The position numbers and the translations under genes were made by a program. A DNA stretch of 64,000 bases from Mucilaginibacter sp. (GTDB lineage Bacteria > Bacteroidota > Bacteroidia > Sphingobacteriales > Sphingobacteriaceae): positions 186,001 through 250,000 of the forward strand of contig NZ_JANYGQ010000015.1 in assembly GCF_025359345.1 (NCBI RefSeq), written 5' to 3'. The notes beneath the pieces were generated by a model. That model did no database searches, was not told the origin of the DNA, and was given only the letters and a program-made list of their open reading frames with translations. Shown here one piece after another: positions 52,211 to 62,283 of the stretch (position 1 is the stretch's first letter; every line of letters starts with the position of its first letter).

Positions 52211-55200
52211 TTAATTGAATGTGTACCTTACACCTAATTGTACCTGGTAACGCGAAATCTGGCCGATTTCGTTTACGAATGATGTAGTAACCGGTTTCAG
52301 GTTAGTTTTATCAAGGTACGGGAATGAATAGGTTGCGTGGCCTGTAGCCTGATCAATACCCTGGTATTTAAGAACTGTAGTGCTTCCGTTGTTAAATCCG
52401 CTGTACGAATCCTGGTATAAGCCCCAGTTTTTGTTCAACAGGTTACCAAAGTTAATGAAGTCAGCAGTAAATGTAAGCGTATTTTTAGTTTTGCCTATGT
52501 TTGTGAAAAAGTCTTGTGCAAAGTGAAGGTCAAGTCTTTTAAAGTAAGGCAATATTACACCGTTACGCTGGGTAAATTGTCCCCTGTGTGCGCTAAGGTA
52601 TTTATCCTGGCTTATGAATGCATTCAACTGGTTCCATATTTCATCCGGTGTACGTGGGTCAGCCGCAAAATCTTTAACCAGCTCAATATCGCCTTGTGCT
52701 TTTGGCACAAACATTAAATCGTTGGTTGTTGAACCATCATGGTTTAAGTCGTTACCTGCATTGGCAGAAGTGATGTACGACACAGCACCGTTATTAGCCA
52801 TTTCGAAGATCAGGCCCAATGTGGTAGCTGTATGATGCCAGAACTCTTTTTTCCAGGCAAGCGATGCAATTATACGGTTCGGCTGTACAAATGAACTATT
52901 TGAGAGGTAATCGCCATTAGAGTTACCTGGGGTTGGGCGCGAGCTCCAGATGGTGCTTGCAGTTGAACCACCGTCGTTAACGTCTTTCGAACCGCTGTGG
53001 GTATAGGCAATGTTAGCATATAAGCCGTTTGTGAAGCTTTTTTGCAACTGTGCAGTAATAAAGTACGAATAACCTTTGCTGGTGTTGTTCATGTAGTACA
53101 ACGATGTGATTGCAGGGTTAGCCGCTGTTGCCGACGCAGCTGGCGTGGTTGTATTGCTCTTGGTATACTGAATTTGTCCTTCAGGGCCAGGCAATACGCT
53201 GAAGCCATCAGATATCACAAGGTTTTGGTGATAGATAGCGTTTATGTCTTTGCTGTAAACACCTTCAATAGTTCCTATCAGACCACCTGGCAATCTTTGA
53301 TCGATAGCAAGGTTAGTTCTCCAGATTTTTGGATATTTAAGGTTTGGATTCGCAACGTCAAGCTCGTAAGAAGTGTTGGCTGCAGCTGTTCCTGGAGCAG
53401 GGCGGTTAGCGTTCGGATCTGGATTGAACTTCAACCTTGGGTCTGCTGGGTTATCCTTTTTGTTGATAGTGTATGAACCGAACAACACGCCATTGTTTGA
53501 GGCCTGGTTAGATATCCATACAAAAGGAACAGAACCGGCAAATAAACCAGAACCACCACGAACCTGGGTTGAACCATCGCCATAAACATCCCAGTTAAAG
53601 CCTACACGTGGCGATAATTGTATACGGTTTTTCGGCAATACAGATGGGTCAACATGGATGCCCTGTTGGAAAGTAATACCTGTTACGTTAGGGTTTTTCT
53701 GAAGGGTAGTTGGGAATATGTCATAATCAGCACGCAAACCGTAAGTTAACCTTAAATTATCAGTTACGTGGAATTTATCCTGCGCATACAAGCTAAGGTT
53801 GTAAGCCTTTATTTTAGCAAACGGGAACGCTCCACTAGGCAAAGCGGAGTTACGTGTTGCGTATTGGTTTGCAGGCAAATCATTTAAAAAGTCCGAAGCG
53901 GAGTTAAATATGTATATGCCATTGTAGTTAGGGGCAAAACCGTTGGTATAGCTCTGTACCTGGTCGTTGGTACCAAATGTAAATTCGTGCTTGCCTGAAT
54001 AAATGGTCAAGTCGTCAGAAAACTGGCCAATATTCGTACTTAACAAGTTGCCGGCTGTAAATATTTCAGACCCGAAAGATGTCAAGTTAGCATTTGACGG
54101 AGTTACGACTGTACCGTTTGCATCTGAAGTACCGTTGCCAATATCAACAAACGGAAGGGCGGTAGTGCCAAGGAAGGTGCGGAAATCGCGCAGTGCCGAA
54201 TAACCGATTGTTGCCCTGTTTGATATTTTACTGCTAATGCGGGTATCCAACTCAACAATACCTATGTTAAAGTTATTGTTAATACGGTAACCGGCACCAT
54301 AAAACGGAAGTGTAAATTTACCGGCTGCCCTGGTGCCGAAGTTCGACGGACCTGAGTTAGAGTTACTTGGCGGGTTATCCCTGTATGATTTCAGGTAAAA
54401 ATATTTCGCGCTTAAAGTATTGTTCTTGTCTATGTTCCAGTCAAGCTTGAATGTTATTTTATCGCTATGTGTTAAAAAGTTATAATTCTGGTAAGCACCC
54501 GGATCATAACCGTAACCTTTTAGTTTGGCAACAATAGCATTAAGTGTTTGTGCATCGGCTTGCGATACACTGCCGCTGCCACCCTGACCTGGTGCCGGGG
54601 CCGCAGTAAAGCTTGATGCAGGGTTGCTCACGCGCTCTTGCTCGGCTGATAAGAAGAAGAACAATTTGTTTTTGATGATCGGGCCGCCTACGCTAATACC
54701 ATCAGTATGGTAATTAAACGGGATCTTGTTAACGTTTGTAGCGCCTGCGCTATAGCCGGTTAGGCCAACACCGCGCCAGTAATCATATATTGTACCTTTA
54801 AATGTGTTGGTACCCGATTTTACTACTGTGTTAACACCTGCGCCGGTAAAGTTACCCTGCCTAACGTCGTAAGGAGCGATGTCAACCTGTATCTGATCAA
54901 TCGCATCTAACGATATTGGCTGCGAGTTTGTTTGACCGCCCAATGTGCTCGATAGACCAAAAGAGTTGTTAAACAATGCACCATCAACAGTAATATTGTT
55001 AAACAAACCGCTGCGGCCGCCAAAACTTAAGCCATTTGCTGATGGTGTAAGCTTTGTAAAATCAGACAATGACCTGTTAAGTGTAGGCAATGCCTCAATT
55101 TGCTGGCGGTTAACAGTTTCGCGGGCGCCGGTACGTGATGAGTTTATCACTTTACTGCCCGAAGCCTTGATAACTACTTCGCCTAATGTTGTAGTATTAT

Positions 55201-55534
55201 CTTCCAATTTGGTATCAAGCCTTTGGTCCTGGCCAATTGAAAGTGTGATATTTTCCTGCACATTGTCTTTGTAGCCTATAAAGGTTACTTTAAATGTGTA
55301 CGGGCCACCTACCCTTAAGTTAGGAAGGTTAAAACGGCCATCGGTACGTGTTACTGTTGAATATACAGTACCTGTAGGCGTGTGGGTGATGCTAACGGTA
55401 GCACCTGGAATCGGGCCTTTCGCGTCGGTAACGATACCGTTAACGCTGGCCGTTGTTACGCCCTGGGCCGATACATCTTTCGTCATGAAAAACGTAATGC
55501 CTGAGAGTAAAATAAAGAGTAAAAACTTCCTCAT
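52211..55534 (-). CDS. TonB-dependent outer-membrane receptor, Oar-like
   Basis: A 1107-residue outer-membrane protein. The signal peptide is followed by a carboxypeptidase-regulatory-like domain (VNGIVTDAKGPIPGATVSI) at about residues 30-115, a plug domain with EALPTLNRSLSDFTKLTP, and a large beta-barrel ending in QLGVRYTFN. The plug-barrel join holds SISVGGPIIKNKLFFFLS-like sequence typical of the Oar group, which has no SusD partner and is thought to move peptides or proteins. Energy would come from TonB. A -7 box lies 48 bp before the start. Confidence 0.92.
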   Translation of the reverse strand: MRKFLLFILLSGITFFMTKDVSAQGVTTASVNGIVTDAKGPIPGATVSITHTPTGTVYSTVTRTDGRFNLPNLRVGGPYTFKVTFIGYKDNVQENITLSIGQDQRLDTKLEDNTTTLGEVVIKASGSKVINSSRTGARETVNRQQIEALPTLNRSLSDFTKLTPSANGLSFGGRSGLFNNITVDGALFNNSFGLSSTLGGQTNSQPISLDAIDQIQVDIAPYDVRQGNFTGAGVNTVVKSGTNTFKGTIYDYWRGVGLTGYSAGATNVNKIPFNYHTDGISVGGPIIKNKLFFFLSAEQERVSNPASSFTAAPAPGQGGSGSVSQADAQTLNAIVAKLKGYGYDPGAYQNYNFLTHSDKITFKLDWNIDKNNTLSAKYFYLKSYRDNPPSNSNSGPSNFGTRAAGKFTLPFYGAGYRINNNFNIGIVELDTRISSKISNRATIGYSALRDFRTFLGTTALPFVDIGNGTSDANGTVVTPSNANLTSFGSEIFTAGNLLSTNIGQFSDDLTIYSGKHEFTFGTNDQVQSYTNGFAPNYNGIYIFNSASDFLNDLPANQYATRNSALPSGAFPFAKIKAYNLSLYAQDKFHVTDNLRLTYGLRADYDIFPTTLQKNPNVTGITFQQGIHVDPSVLPKNRIQLSPRVGFNWDVYGDGSTQVRGGSGLFAGSVPFVWISNQASNNGVLFGSYTINKKDNPADPRLKFNPDPNANRPAPGTAAANTSYELDVANPNLKYPKIWRTNLAIDQRLPGGLIGTIEGVYSKDINAIYHQNLVISDGFSVLPGPEGQIQYTKSNTTTPAASATAANPAITSLYYMNNTSKGYSYFITAQLQKSFTNGLYANIAYTHSGSKDVNDGGSTASTIWSSRPTPGNSNGDYLSNSSFVQPNRIIASLAWKKEFWHHTATTLGLIFEMANNGAVSYITSANAGNDLNHDGSTTNDLMFVPKAQGDIELVKDFAADPRTPDEIWNQLNAFISQDKYLSAHRGQFTQRNGVILPYFKRLDLHFAQDFFTNIGKTKNTLTFTADFINFGNLLNKNWGLYQDSYSGFNNGSTTVLKYQGIDQATGHATYSFPYLDKTNLKPVTTSFVNEIGQISRYQVQLGVRYTFN

Positions 55535-55581
55535 AGTAGTTTCTTTAATTTTAAATTCTGTTAATTAATCCAATTGTGGGG

Positions 55582-55589
55582 CAAAGATA
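55582..55589 (-). promoter_or_regulatory. Candidate -7 box of the Oar-like receptor gene
   Basis: TATCTTTG matches TAnnTTTG on the minus strand, 48 bp upstream of the ATG. No exact -33 TTTG at the expected spacing. Confidence 0.45.
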
Positions 55590-56037
55590 GGTACAACTAT
55601 TATCGGCTATATTAAGTTAATGTTAATATTTATTATAAACTTTTCAACAGTAATGAATTATTTACATACATTATTGAAAATAATAAGCTATTTGACGTAA
55701 TATTTCGCAAAATTTTATTTAGATTTTAGGAAGTAAGTAAGACTATCGTATTTGTATACTTTCCGTTTTGACCTTATAAAACAGACATTTCTGTGATTTT
55801 AGCATTTGACAGCTTTTAGTTAGCTTTGGCATCGATTTTAGAGCGATAAACGGAGGCATTGGATAAACACACAGATGGCTCTATCGCCAAAAATCGGGAC
55901 GGGATGGTTAGCAGGTTGACCGCCCGGATGGTAACAAAACATAAAAACTTTCACATTCGTAAAAAGGGGAAATTGAGATCCCGTTTTCAAAAAAAGTTGT
56001 ATAAAGAGTTCACTATTAAAAACATTATAATCAAAAA
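55590..56037. other. Intergenic promoter region of lpdA
   Basis: About 450 bp between the receptor and lpdA. TAGCTTTG at 55821-55828 is a good -7 box, but the nearest TTTG (55805) is too close for a -33. The open frame 55859-56041 looks like background. Confidence 0.35.
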
Positions 56038-57426
56038 ATGAATTACGATTTAATTGTTATAGGTTCAGGTCCGGGCGGTTATGTGGCGGCCATACGTGCT
56101 TCGCAGTTGGGTTTAAAAACCGCTATTGTCGAAAAAGAGTCGCTTGGCGGCGTTTGCTTAAACTGGGGCTGTATACCCACCAAAGCACTGATAAAAAGCG
56201 CCGAAGTATTTGAATATATTAACCACGCAGCTGAATACGGCATAAAGGTTGGCAGCAGCGAGGTTGATTTTGATGCAATGATAAAGAGGAGCCGCGGCGT
56301 GGCGGAAGGCATGAGCAAAGGCGTTCAGTTTTTGATGCGAAAAAATAAAATTGATGTTATTATGGGCACCGGCAAGCTGAAAAGCAAAGGCACGGTTACC
56401 GTAACCAACGCAGCCGGCGAAACTTCCGACGTATCTGCAAAGCATATAATACTGGCTACAGGTGGCCGCTCGCGCGAATTGCCAAATTTAAAGCAAGACG
56501 GTGTTAAAGTAATTGGCTACCGCCAGGCTATGGTGCTGCCAAAAAAACCGGCATCTATGATCGTGGTTGGCTCGGGCGCTATCGGTATTGAGTTCGCTTA
56601 TGTTTACAATGCCATAGGTACCAAAGTTACCGTAGTTGAGTTTTTGGATAACATCGTTCCGCTTGAAGACGAAGAAGTTTCAAAACAACTTGCCCGCACA
56701 CTTAAAAAACAAGGCATCAATATCATGACCAGCTCAAACGTTGAGTCGGTTGATACCAGTGGCGATGTTTGCAAAGTGCAGGTTAAAACTGCAACCGGCA
56801 CCGAAACACTTGAAGCTGAAATAGTTTTATCGGCAGTTGGTATTTCAACTAACCTTGAAGGCATTGGCCTTGAAGAAAACGGTGTACAAACCGATCGCGG
56901 TAAAGTTGTAGTTGATGACTACTACCGCACCAACGTTGAAGGCGTTTATGCTATCGGCGACATTGTTAAGGGCCAGGCGCTTGCTCACGTGGCATCGGCT
57001 GAGGGCATTATTTGTGTGGAAAAGATTGCCGGGCAAAATCCGCATCCGCTTGATTACAACAACATACCGGGCTGTACTTATTGCTCGCCAGAGGTTGCCT
57101 CTGTAGGTTATACCGAAAAAGCAGCGAGAGCAGCCGGTTACGAATTAAAGATTGGTAAATTCCCATTCTCGGCATCGGGTAAAGCAAGTGCTGCAGGCGC
57201 TAAAGACGGTTTTGTAAAACTGATATTTGATGCTAAATACGGCGAGTTTTTAGGCGCCCACATGATTGGCCATAACGTTACCGAAATGCTTGCCGAAGTT
57301 GTTGTGGCACGCAAACTGGAAGCTACCGGCCACGAAATGATAAAATCGGTACACCCGCACCCAACCATGAGTGAAGCCATTATGGAGGCTGCCGCTGATG
57401 CGTATGGCGAGGTGATACACCTATAA
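56038..57426 (+). CDS. lpdA: Dihydrolipoyl dehydrogenase
   Basis: A 462-residue E3 component of 2-oxoacid dehydrogenase and glycine cleavage complexes. The FAD motif is LIVIGSGPGGYVAAIRA; the redox disulfide is GGVCLNWGCIPTK with C40 and C45. The NAD motif is IVVGSGAIGIEFAYVY, with GVYAIGDIV for FAD, and the C-terminal active-site His is in SVHPHPTMSEA. It reoxidises lipoamide using NAD+. It stands alone with no E1/E2 gene nearby, as is common for shared E3. Confidence 0.96.
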   Translation: MNYDLIVIGSGPGGYVAAIRASQLGLKTAIVEKESLGGVCLNWGCIPTKALIKSAEVFEYINHAAEYGIKVGSSEVDFDAMIKRSRGVAEGMSKGVQFLMRKNKIDVIMGTGKLKSKGTVTVTNAAGETSDVSAKHIILATGGRSRELPNLKQDGVKVIGYRQAMVLPKKPASMIVVGSGAIGIEFAYVYNAIGTKVTVVEFLDNIVPLEDEEVSKQLARTLKKQGINIMTSSNVESVDTSGDVCKVQVKTATGTETLEAEIVLSAVGISTNLEGIGLEENGVQTDRGKVVVDDYYRTNVEGVYAIGDIVKGQALAHVASAEGIICVEKIAGQNPHPLDYNNIPGCTYCSPEVASVGYTEKAARAAGYELKIGKFPFSASGKASAAGAKDGFVKLIFDAKYGEFLGAHMIGHNVTEMLAEVVVARKLEATGHEMIKSVHPHPTMSEAIMEAAADAYGEVIHL

Positions 57427-57505
57427 AAAGTTGGCAGTAAGCAGTGGGCAGTTGGCAGTATTTTTACCAATTGCTCACTGCCAACTGAAAACTGGCTACT
57501 GCAAA
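57427..57505. repeat. GTTGGCAGT-type palindromic repeat
   Basis: AAGTTGGCAGTAAGCAGTGG and the later CTCACTGCCAACTG form an imperfect palindrome between convergent lpdA and the TrmH-family gene. It is a relative of 29020-29090 and overlaps the 3' end of the latter gene. Confidence 0.65.
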
Positions 57506-58038
57506 CTCTTCTCAACCATCTTCGAGAAGAAATCCCAAAGAACAATCCCGGCTGATACTACGATATTAAATGAATGCTTAGTCCCAAACTGGGGAATTTC
57601 GATACAGGCATCAATGTTTGCCATTACTTCCTCGCTTACACCGTTTACTTCGTTGCCGAAAATTAAAGCGTATTTAGCATGGTTAGTTGGTGAAAATTCG
57701 TTCAGCATAATTGCATTTTGCGCCTGCTCAACGGCTACAATTATATAACCTTCGCTACGAAGTTGTTCAACGGCTTGCAAGGGTGTTTCAAAGTATTTCC
57801 AGGTGATAGATTGAGTCGCTCCAAGTGCAGTTTTTTCAATTTCGCGGTGCGGCGGACAAGCGGTTATACCGCACAAGCAAACCTGCTCAACAGCAAAACC
57901 ATCTGCGGTACGAAAAATAGAGCCGATGTTATGCATGCTCCGCACATTATCAAGCACTACCGCTATCGGGAATTTCTCCATCGCCTTAAATTCAGCTACC
58001 GAAGCACGGTTTAGTTCGTCGAGTTTTAGTTTCTTCAT
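57496..58038 (-). CDS. TrmH/SpoU family RNA 2'-O-methyltransferase
   Basis: A 180-residue SPOUT methyltransferase; start MKKLKLDEL at 58038, with another ATG three codons upstream. Motif 1 is VVLDNVRSMHNIGSIFRTAD, motif 2 is KYALIFGNEVNGVSEEVM, and motif 3 is CIEIPQFGTKHSFNIVVSAG, forming the knotted SAM site. It methylates a ribose in tRNA or rRNA; the exact site is not readable. It is compact, with no extra RNA-binding domain. Its 3' end lies in a palindromic repeat. Confidence 0.9.
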   Translation of the reverse strand: MKKLKLDELNRASVAEFKAMEKFPIAVVLDNVRSMHNIGSIFRTADGFAVEQVCLCGITACPPHREIEKTALGATQSITWKYFETPLQAVEQLRSEGYIIVAVEQAQNAIMLNEFSPTNHAKYALIFGNEVNGVSEEVMANIDACIEIPQFGTKHSFNIVVSAGIVLWDFFSKMVEKSLQ

Positions 58039-58149
58039 TTCGTGCAAAGGTAAAAGGCAAATTGGGAAAGGTAAAATGCCTAAAGGAAAATTTAGCTCTC
58101 CTGGCTTTTTCGCATTTTTTTGCAGCTTCTTTCGGACTTCCGGACTTTA

Positions 58150-59313
58150 CTAACTTTCGGACTTCATCACCCCCACCCCATCACCAATAAGCGAACGGTA
58201 AACCGAAGGGGTGTAACCTATTTTATTTGTATAATAAGCCGTGATGTTTCTGCTAAAATCTTCATATGCCGATTCTTTAACCAAAGCTATCCCACAGCCA
58301 CCGAAACCGGCGCCGGTCATGCGGGCCCCTGCTACATTGGCATCAGTTTTACTGTATTCGGCTATCGCATCCAATTCGATACCGCTAACTTCGTATAAAT
58401 CGCGCAGCGAATCGTGCGAAGCATACATCAGGCGACCAAATTCGCTAAGGTCATTTTGGCTTAAAGCAACCGCAGCCAGTTTAACACGGTCGTTTTCCTC
58501 AATTACGTGCTTAGCACGGTTGTAAACTACTTTATCTGTAATTAAATGACTGTGTTTATTAAAGGTTGCGGTATCAATATCGCAAAGGTTGTTAATATCT
58601 AACTCCTGTTGTAGTGCAGCTAACGCCGCCTGGCACTCCTGCACCCGCTCGTTATATTTCGATTCAGCCAGTTTGCGCGGTTTGTTGGTGTTTATTATCG
58701 CGAGGATATATTCGCCCAAATTGCTGTCGACAGCCTTATAATCCAGCGTGTCGCAGTTCAGCATCAGGGCCTTGCTTTTTTCGCCGAAGGCAACGGCAAA
58801 CTGATCCATTATACCGCAATTAACGCCGATGAAGTTGTTTTCTACAGATTTGGCCAGCTTAACCAAATCAAGTTTGCTGTAACCGCTACCCATCAAATCG
58901 TTCAACGCAAAAGCGGTAACCACCTCGATAGATGCTGACGACGACAGTCCGGAGCTGATAGGAATGTCACCATAAAAAAGCATATCCAAACCCAAAACCG
59001 GGTGACCATCCTTTAAAAAATACTCGATTACACCCAGCGGGTAGTTAAACCAAAATTCATCTGTTTTAGTGTAGTCATCCTGTACAGGTATATCCAGCTT
59101 GTCATCAAAATTCAAACTCCTGAACCTGAAAATACCATCGCTATTGGGCGATACCATCAAATAAGTGCCAAAAGTTATGGCACAAGGCATTACCAGGCCG
59201 CCATTATAGTCAATATGTTCGCCTATTAAATTTACGCGACCAGGGGAAAAGTAAGCGTTTTGAGGTTCTTTATTAAATATCCTGTTAAACTCCAGCGTAA
59301 GAGATTGCTTCAT
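58150..59313 (-). CDS. galK: Galactokinase
   Basis: A 387-residue GHMP kinase that makes galactose 1-phosphate in the Leloir pathway. The galactokinase signature GRVNLIGEHIDYNGG is near residue 25. The ATP loop is PISSGLSSSASIEV, and CGIMDQFAVAFGEK holds the catalytic Asp. The C-terminal GHMP motif is ARMTGAGFGGCGIAL. No galT, galE or transporter gene is adjacent in the window. Confidence 0.95.
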   Translation of the reverse strand: MKQSLTLEFNRIFNKEPQNAYFSPGRVNLIGEHIDYNGGLVMPCAITFGTYLMVSPNSDGIFRFRSLNFDDKLDIPVQDDYTKTDEFWFNYPLGVIEYFLKDGHPVLGLDMLFYGDIPISSGLSSSASIEVVTAFALNDLMGSGYSKLDLVKLAKSVENNFIGVNCGIMDQFAVAFGEKSKALMLNCDTLDYKAVDSNLGEYILAIINTNKPRKLAESKYNERVQECQAALAALQQELDINNLCDIDTATFNKHSHLITDKVVYNRAKHVIEENDRVKLAAVALSQNDLSEFGRLMYASHDSLRDLYEVSGIELDAIAEYSKTDANVAGARMTGAGFGGCGIALVKESAYEDFSRNITAYYTNKIGYTPSVYRSLIGDGVGVMKSES

Positions 59314-59444
59314 TTAGTATCGGTAATTGGTTGAACTGCAAATATTGTAAAAAATGTAAAACTAACAGTTATTATTTACTTTTATTTTGCGATTGTTTCT
59401 TAAAAGTTTAACAAATTAATACCTTGACCCTAAATTAACTAAAC

Positions 59445-59738
59445 ATGAAACAGTATTTGATCACCGGGTATGACTTTACCGATGCAGGCGCTTTAGACCG
59501 CCGGATGGCCGTTCGCCCGCACCATTTAGACAAAGGCGCTGAAATGAGAAAAACGGGCAATTATATTTTTGGCGGGGCAATATTGAACAATGAGGGCAAA
59601 ATGATCGGCTCGGTTATGGTAATGCAATTTGAAACCGAAGAAGAACTGGAAGCCTGGAAAATGGATGAGCCCTATATTACACAGGGCATTTGGGAGTCGG
59701 TAGATGTGAAGCCGTTTAAGGTGGCACCGACGAGTTAG
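59445..59738 (+). CDS. YciI family protein
   Basis: A 97-residue ferredoxin-like fold protein. It has the YciI pattern: YLITGYDFTD, RMAVRPHHLDKGAEM with the conserved His, GGAILNNEGKMIGSVMVMQF, and MDEPYITQGIW. Such small proteins form dimers and resemble dehydrochlorinase/isomerase domains, but their activity is unknown. It is divergent from galK and followed by a palindromic repeat. Confidence 0.85.
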   Translation: MKQYLITGYDFTDAGALDRRMAVRPHHLDKGAEMRKTGNYIFGGAILNNEGKMIGSVMVMQFETEEELEAWKMDEPYITQGIWESVDVKPFKVAPTS

Positions 59739-59739
59739 T

Positions 59740-59831
59740 ATTAAGTCTGAAGTCTTGAGTCCATAGTCGTCAGTCTTCTATTAAAAGAATAAACTACCCG
59801 GACTAAAGACTCAAGACTTCAGACTTAATAC
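59740..59831. repeat. Inverted repeat of the AAGTCTGAAGTC family
   Basis: TATTAAGTCTGAAGTCTTGA at the left and AAGACTTCAGACTTAATAC at the right are near-perfect inverted arms around about 55 bp, with further pairing inside (GTCTT/AAGAC). It separates the convergent YciI and lipoprotein genes and probably works as a terminator. Related copies are at 40440 and 34725. Confidence 0.75.
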
Positions 59832-60574
59832 TAACCCTTGCTTTTTTCGCCGGTTAACAGGTTGATAATAAATACGGAACCGTTAACTGTAAGTTTGGCC
59901 GTGCCATCGGTGTTAAAAACTAATGTACCTGCATAGCTGAAAGCACCTTTTTTAGGAACTGTACCAGTTAAAGTAAACGTAGCTGTGCCACCTGCAATAG
60001 TGGGTATTGGTTTGTTGAATTTTAAATTCTGAACTACTACGCTAAGATTCTCGTTGCCGTGATTGGTAGTGTCTTTTTTCGAGATAAACGAACCGCTTTG
60101 TATAAAAGTTGCGTTAAGAACGTAGTTAGGTGCTGTAGGTGTTAACCCGGCCACCTTAAATATTAAATTGCCAGTATTTGACGATGAAAAGTGAGGACCA
60201 CTGTGACTGCCGCTAAAATTAACCTTACCTGTAATGTTATCGGGGATATTACTTGCGTTACAGTTTAAGGTATAAGAGTAGCCTAAACCATAGCTAAATG
60301 TTACCGGCGCGCCGGGATGGCTTGTTTTTGTAAGCGTATCTGTTTTAGTGGCTCCGCATGTCAGGTGATTATCTATAAACCATTTCGATTTAATTGTGAC
60401 GTCGTCACTCAAGCTGGCCAGTCCGTTTGAATTAACTGACAAGGATGCGCCCACCATGTCCGCCGCGTCAGATTCGGAAACATTAGCAGTAGTATCGGTT
60501 TGAAGGCCGTTTTTGTTACATGCTATGGCGCCGGCCAATAGTAACATCATTAAGGGGATTGTGATTTTTTTCAT
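59831..60574 (-). CDS. Lipoprotein of unknown function
   Basis: A 247-residue lipoprotein: signal KKITIPLMMLLLAGAIAC with the lipobox Cys followed by NKNG. The mature part is Ser/Thr/Asn-rich and strand-rich (SSSNTGNLIFKVAGLTP, GGTATFTLTGTVPKKGAFSY). No family is recognised. It is probably attached to the outer membrane or surface. Confidence 0.65.
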   Translation of the reverse strand: MKKITIPLMMLLLAGAIACNKNGLQTDTTANVSESDAADMVGASLSVNSNGLASLSDDVTIKSKWFIDNHLTCGATKTDTLTKTSHPGAPVTFSYGLGYSYTLNCNASNIPDNITGKVNFSGSHSGPHFSSSNTGNLIFKVAGLTPTAPNYVLNATFIQSGSFISKKDTTNHGNENLSVVVQNLKFNKPIPTIAGGTATFTLTGTVPKKGAFSYAGTLVFNTDGTAKLTVNGSVFIINLLTGEKSKG

Positions 60575-60734
60575 AGCTTGTTTGTGTTTTGCCCTTTTAC
60601 GTACAAAAAAAGGATTTGTTGTGCTTAAATGATTTTAATTTACTCATAATTAATTAGTTAATAAAACAACGCCAAAATTAAAAGAATAGTCTTTTGCGAT
60701 TTTTATTTTCCTCAGACTAAATCATTATGGCATA

Positions 60735-61598
60735 TCATCGAGGGTTTATGCTGTTTAATACGTTAACATCATCGTCTGTGAGGTCAATATTTACCGCTTC
60801 CATATTTTCTTCCAGGTGTTTTACGCTTGATGTGCCGGGAATCAGCAAAATATTATCCGAATGATTGTGCAACCAGCTTAAAGCTACCTGGTGAACCGAT
60901 GCATTATGTTTATCGGCAATTTGTTTCAACTTATCCTGGCTGGTCACGTTGCCTGCATTGAGCGGGAACCATGGAATAAATGCGATTTGATGCGCCTTGC
61001 AATATTGCAGCACGTGCTCCCATTTGCGGTTATCAACGCTATACATATTTTGTACGGATACCACTTCAAAATACTCCTGCGCTTTTTTTATAACGTCTAC
61101 ATCAATCTCCGACAGGCCGATGTGTTTTATTAAACCTTCCTGCTGCGCCTGTTGTAAAAATTCAAAACTTTGCTCAGCCGGAACAATCGGGTCTATCCTA
61201 TGCAATTGGTACAAGTCAATTTGATCAAGTTTTAGTCGCTTCAGGCTCCCCTCCAATGCTTTTCTTAAGTGGTCGGGTTTGGCGTTTATCGGCCATGCAT
61301 CGGGTCCGGTGCGCAACAAACCGCCTTTAGTACCGATAACCAAATCAGCAGGGTACGGAAAAAGCGCTTCAGCAATCAGTTCTTCCGAAACATGTGGACC
61401 GTAGCTATCGGCGGTATCAATAAAGTTAACGCCAAGTTCAACGGCACGCTGCAAAACCCTTATGGCTTCGGCTTCGTCTTTTGGTGGGCCCCATATACCT
61501 TTGCCGGTTATGCGCATAGCGCCATACCCCATTCGGTTAACGGTTAATTCGTTGCCTATGGTAAACGTTTTTTCGGATGTAGTTGGTGAGTTAATCAT
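60735..61598 (-). CDS. Aldo/keto reductase
   Basis: A 287-residue NADPH-dependent TIM-barrel reductase. I start at MINSPTTSEK (61598); nine upstream codons lack support. Catalytic residues are Asp and Tyr in FIDTADSYGPHVSEE, Lys in VIGTKGGL, and His in YQLHRIDP. C-terminal cofactor motifs are LIPGTSSVKHLEENM. It reduces aldehydes or ketones; substrate unknown. It stands alone on the minus strand, divergent from a DUF6526 gene. Confidence 0.92.
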   Translation of the reverse strand: MINSPTTSEKTFTIGNELTVNRMGYGAMRITGKGIWGPPKDEAEAIRVLQRAVELGVNFIDTADSYGPHVSEELIAEALFPYPADLVIGTKGGLLRTGPDAWPINAKPDHLRKALEGSLKRLKLDQIDLYQLHRIDPIVPAEQSFEFLQQAQQEGLIKHIGLSEIDVDVIKKAQEYFEVVSVQNMYSVDNRKWEHVLQYCKAHQIAFIPWFPLNAGNVTSQDKLKQIADKHNASVHQVALSWLHNHSDNILLIPGTSSVKHLEENMEAVNIDLTDDDVNVLNSINPR

Positions 61599-61729
61599 AT
61601 CAGTTTGCGTTTGGGTTAAAAACATTAACGCCTTTTTTCACGATTTGTTCTTTAACGCTGGTTTAAAAGTGCATTTTACGATAGCCCATAAATCAAATAG
61701 TAGTATCTTGGCTCAAAATTTAAACCATC

Positions 61730-62164
61730 ATGTTACAACAAAATAACGCCCATCACGGCCGCTACGTTACCGGTTATCATTTTATATTAAGCGCCTTGTT
61801 GCTTTTTGGCACCATCACCGCACTGGTAAATGTTTACCTGCAATGGGCAGCCCACTACGATATGCTAAACTCTATACTGATAGCTGTGCTATTTATATGC
61901 GGCTTATTTGTTTTCTGGTATATGCGGCAATTCCCGCTAAGAGCGCAAGATCGCAGCATCCGCGCCGAAGAGGGCTTGCGGCATTATATTTTAACCCACA
62001 AACAGCTGGATAGCCGTATAACCATGGCACAGGTTATAGCCCTGCGTTTTGCTCCCGACGATGAGTTCGTGGTACTTGCCGACAGGGCCGCTAAAGAAAA
62101 CCTTACCCCAAAAGAAATTAAACAGGAAATAAAAAATTGGCGGGCAGATAATCACAGAATGTGA
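61730..62164 (+). CDS. DUF6526 family membrane protein
   Basis: A 144-residue protein with two N-terminal hydrophobic helices (FILSALLLFGTITALVNVYL and ILIAVLFICGLFVFWYM), followed by a soluble helical tail: PLRAQDRSIRAEEGLRHYIL, LRFAPDDEFVVLADRAAKEN. The RAQDRxIRxEE signature marks the Bacteroidota DUF6526 family, of unknown function. The start is ATG at 61730. A strong terminator follows. Confidence 0.85.
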   Translation: MLQQNNAHHGRYVTGYHFILSALLLFGTITALVNVYLQWAAHYDMLNSILIAVLFICGLFVFWYMRQFPLRAQDRSIRAEEGLRHYILTHKQLDSRITMAQVIALRFAPDDEFVVLADRAAKENLTPKEIKQEIKNWRADNHRM

Positions 62165-62214
62165 TTTTAGTCCGAAAGTCAGTAAAGTCCGAAAGACGAG
62201 AAGAAGTCAAATAG

Positions 62215-62262
62215 AAAAGGCTAAAGGCTCTTACTTTAAAACGTAAGCACCTTTAGCCTTTT
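62215..62262. terminator. Bidirectional terminator
   Basis: AAAAGGCTAAAGG and CCTTTAGCCTTTT pair with an inner CTTAC/GTAAG, giving a long stem with A- and T-tails. It separates convergent genes ending at 62164 and 62284. Confidence 0.85.
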
Positions 62263-62283
62263 ATCTTTGAGCCTTATCCTGAA

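Noticed and set aside
55859..56041. A 60-codon frame just upstream of lpdA
   Set aside because: Very basic, low-information sequence overlapping the lpdA start; probably leader sequence.
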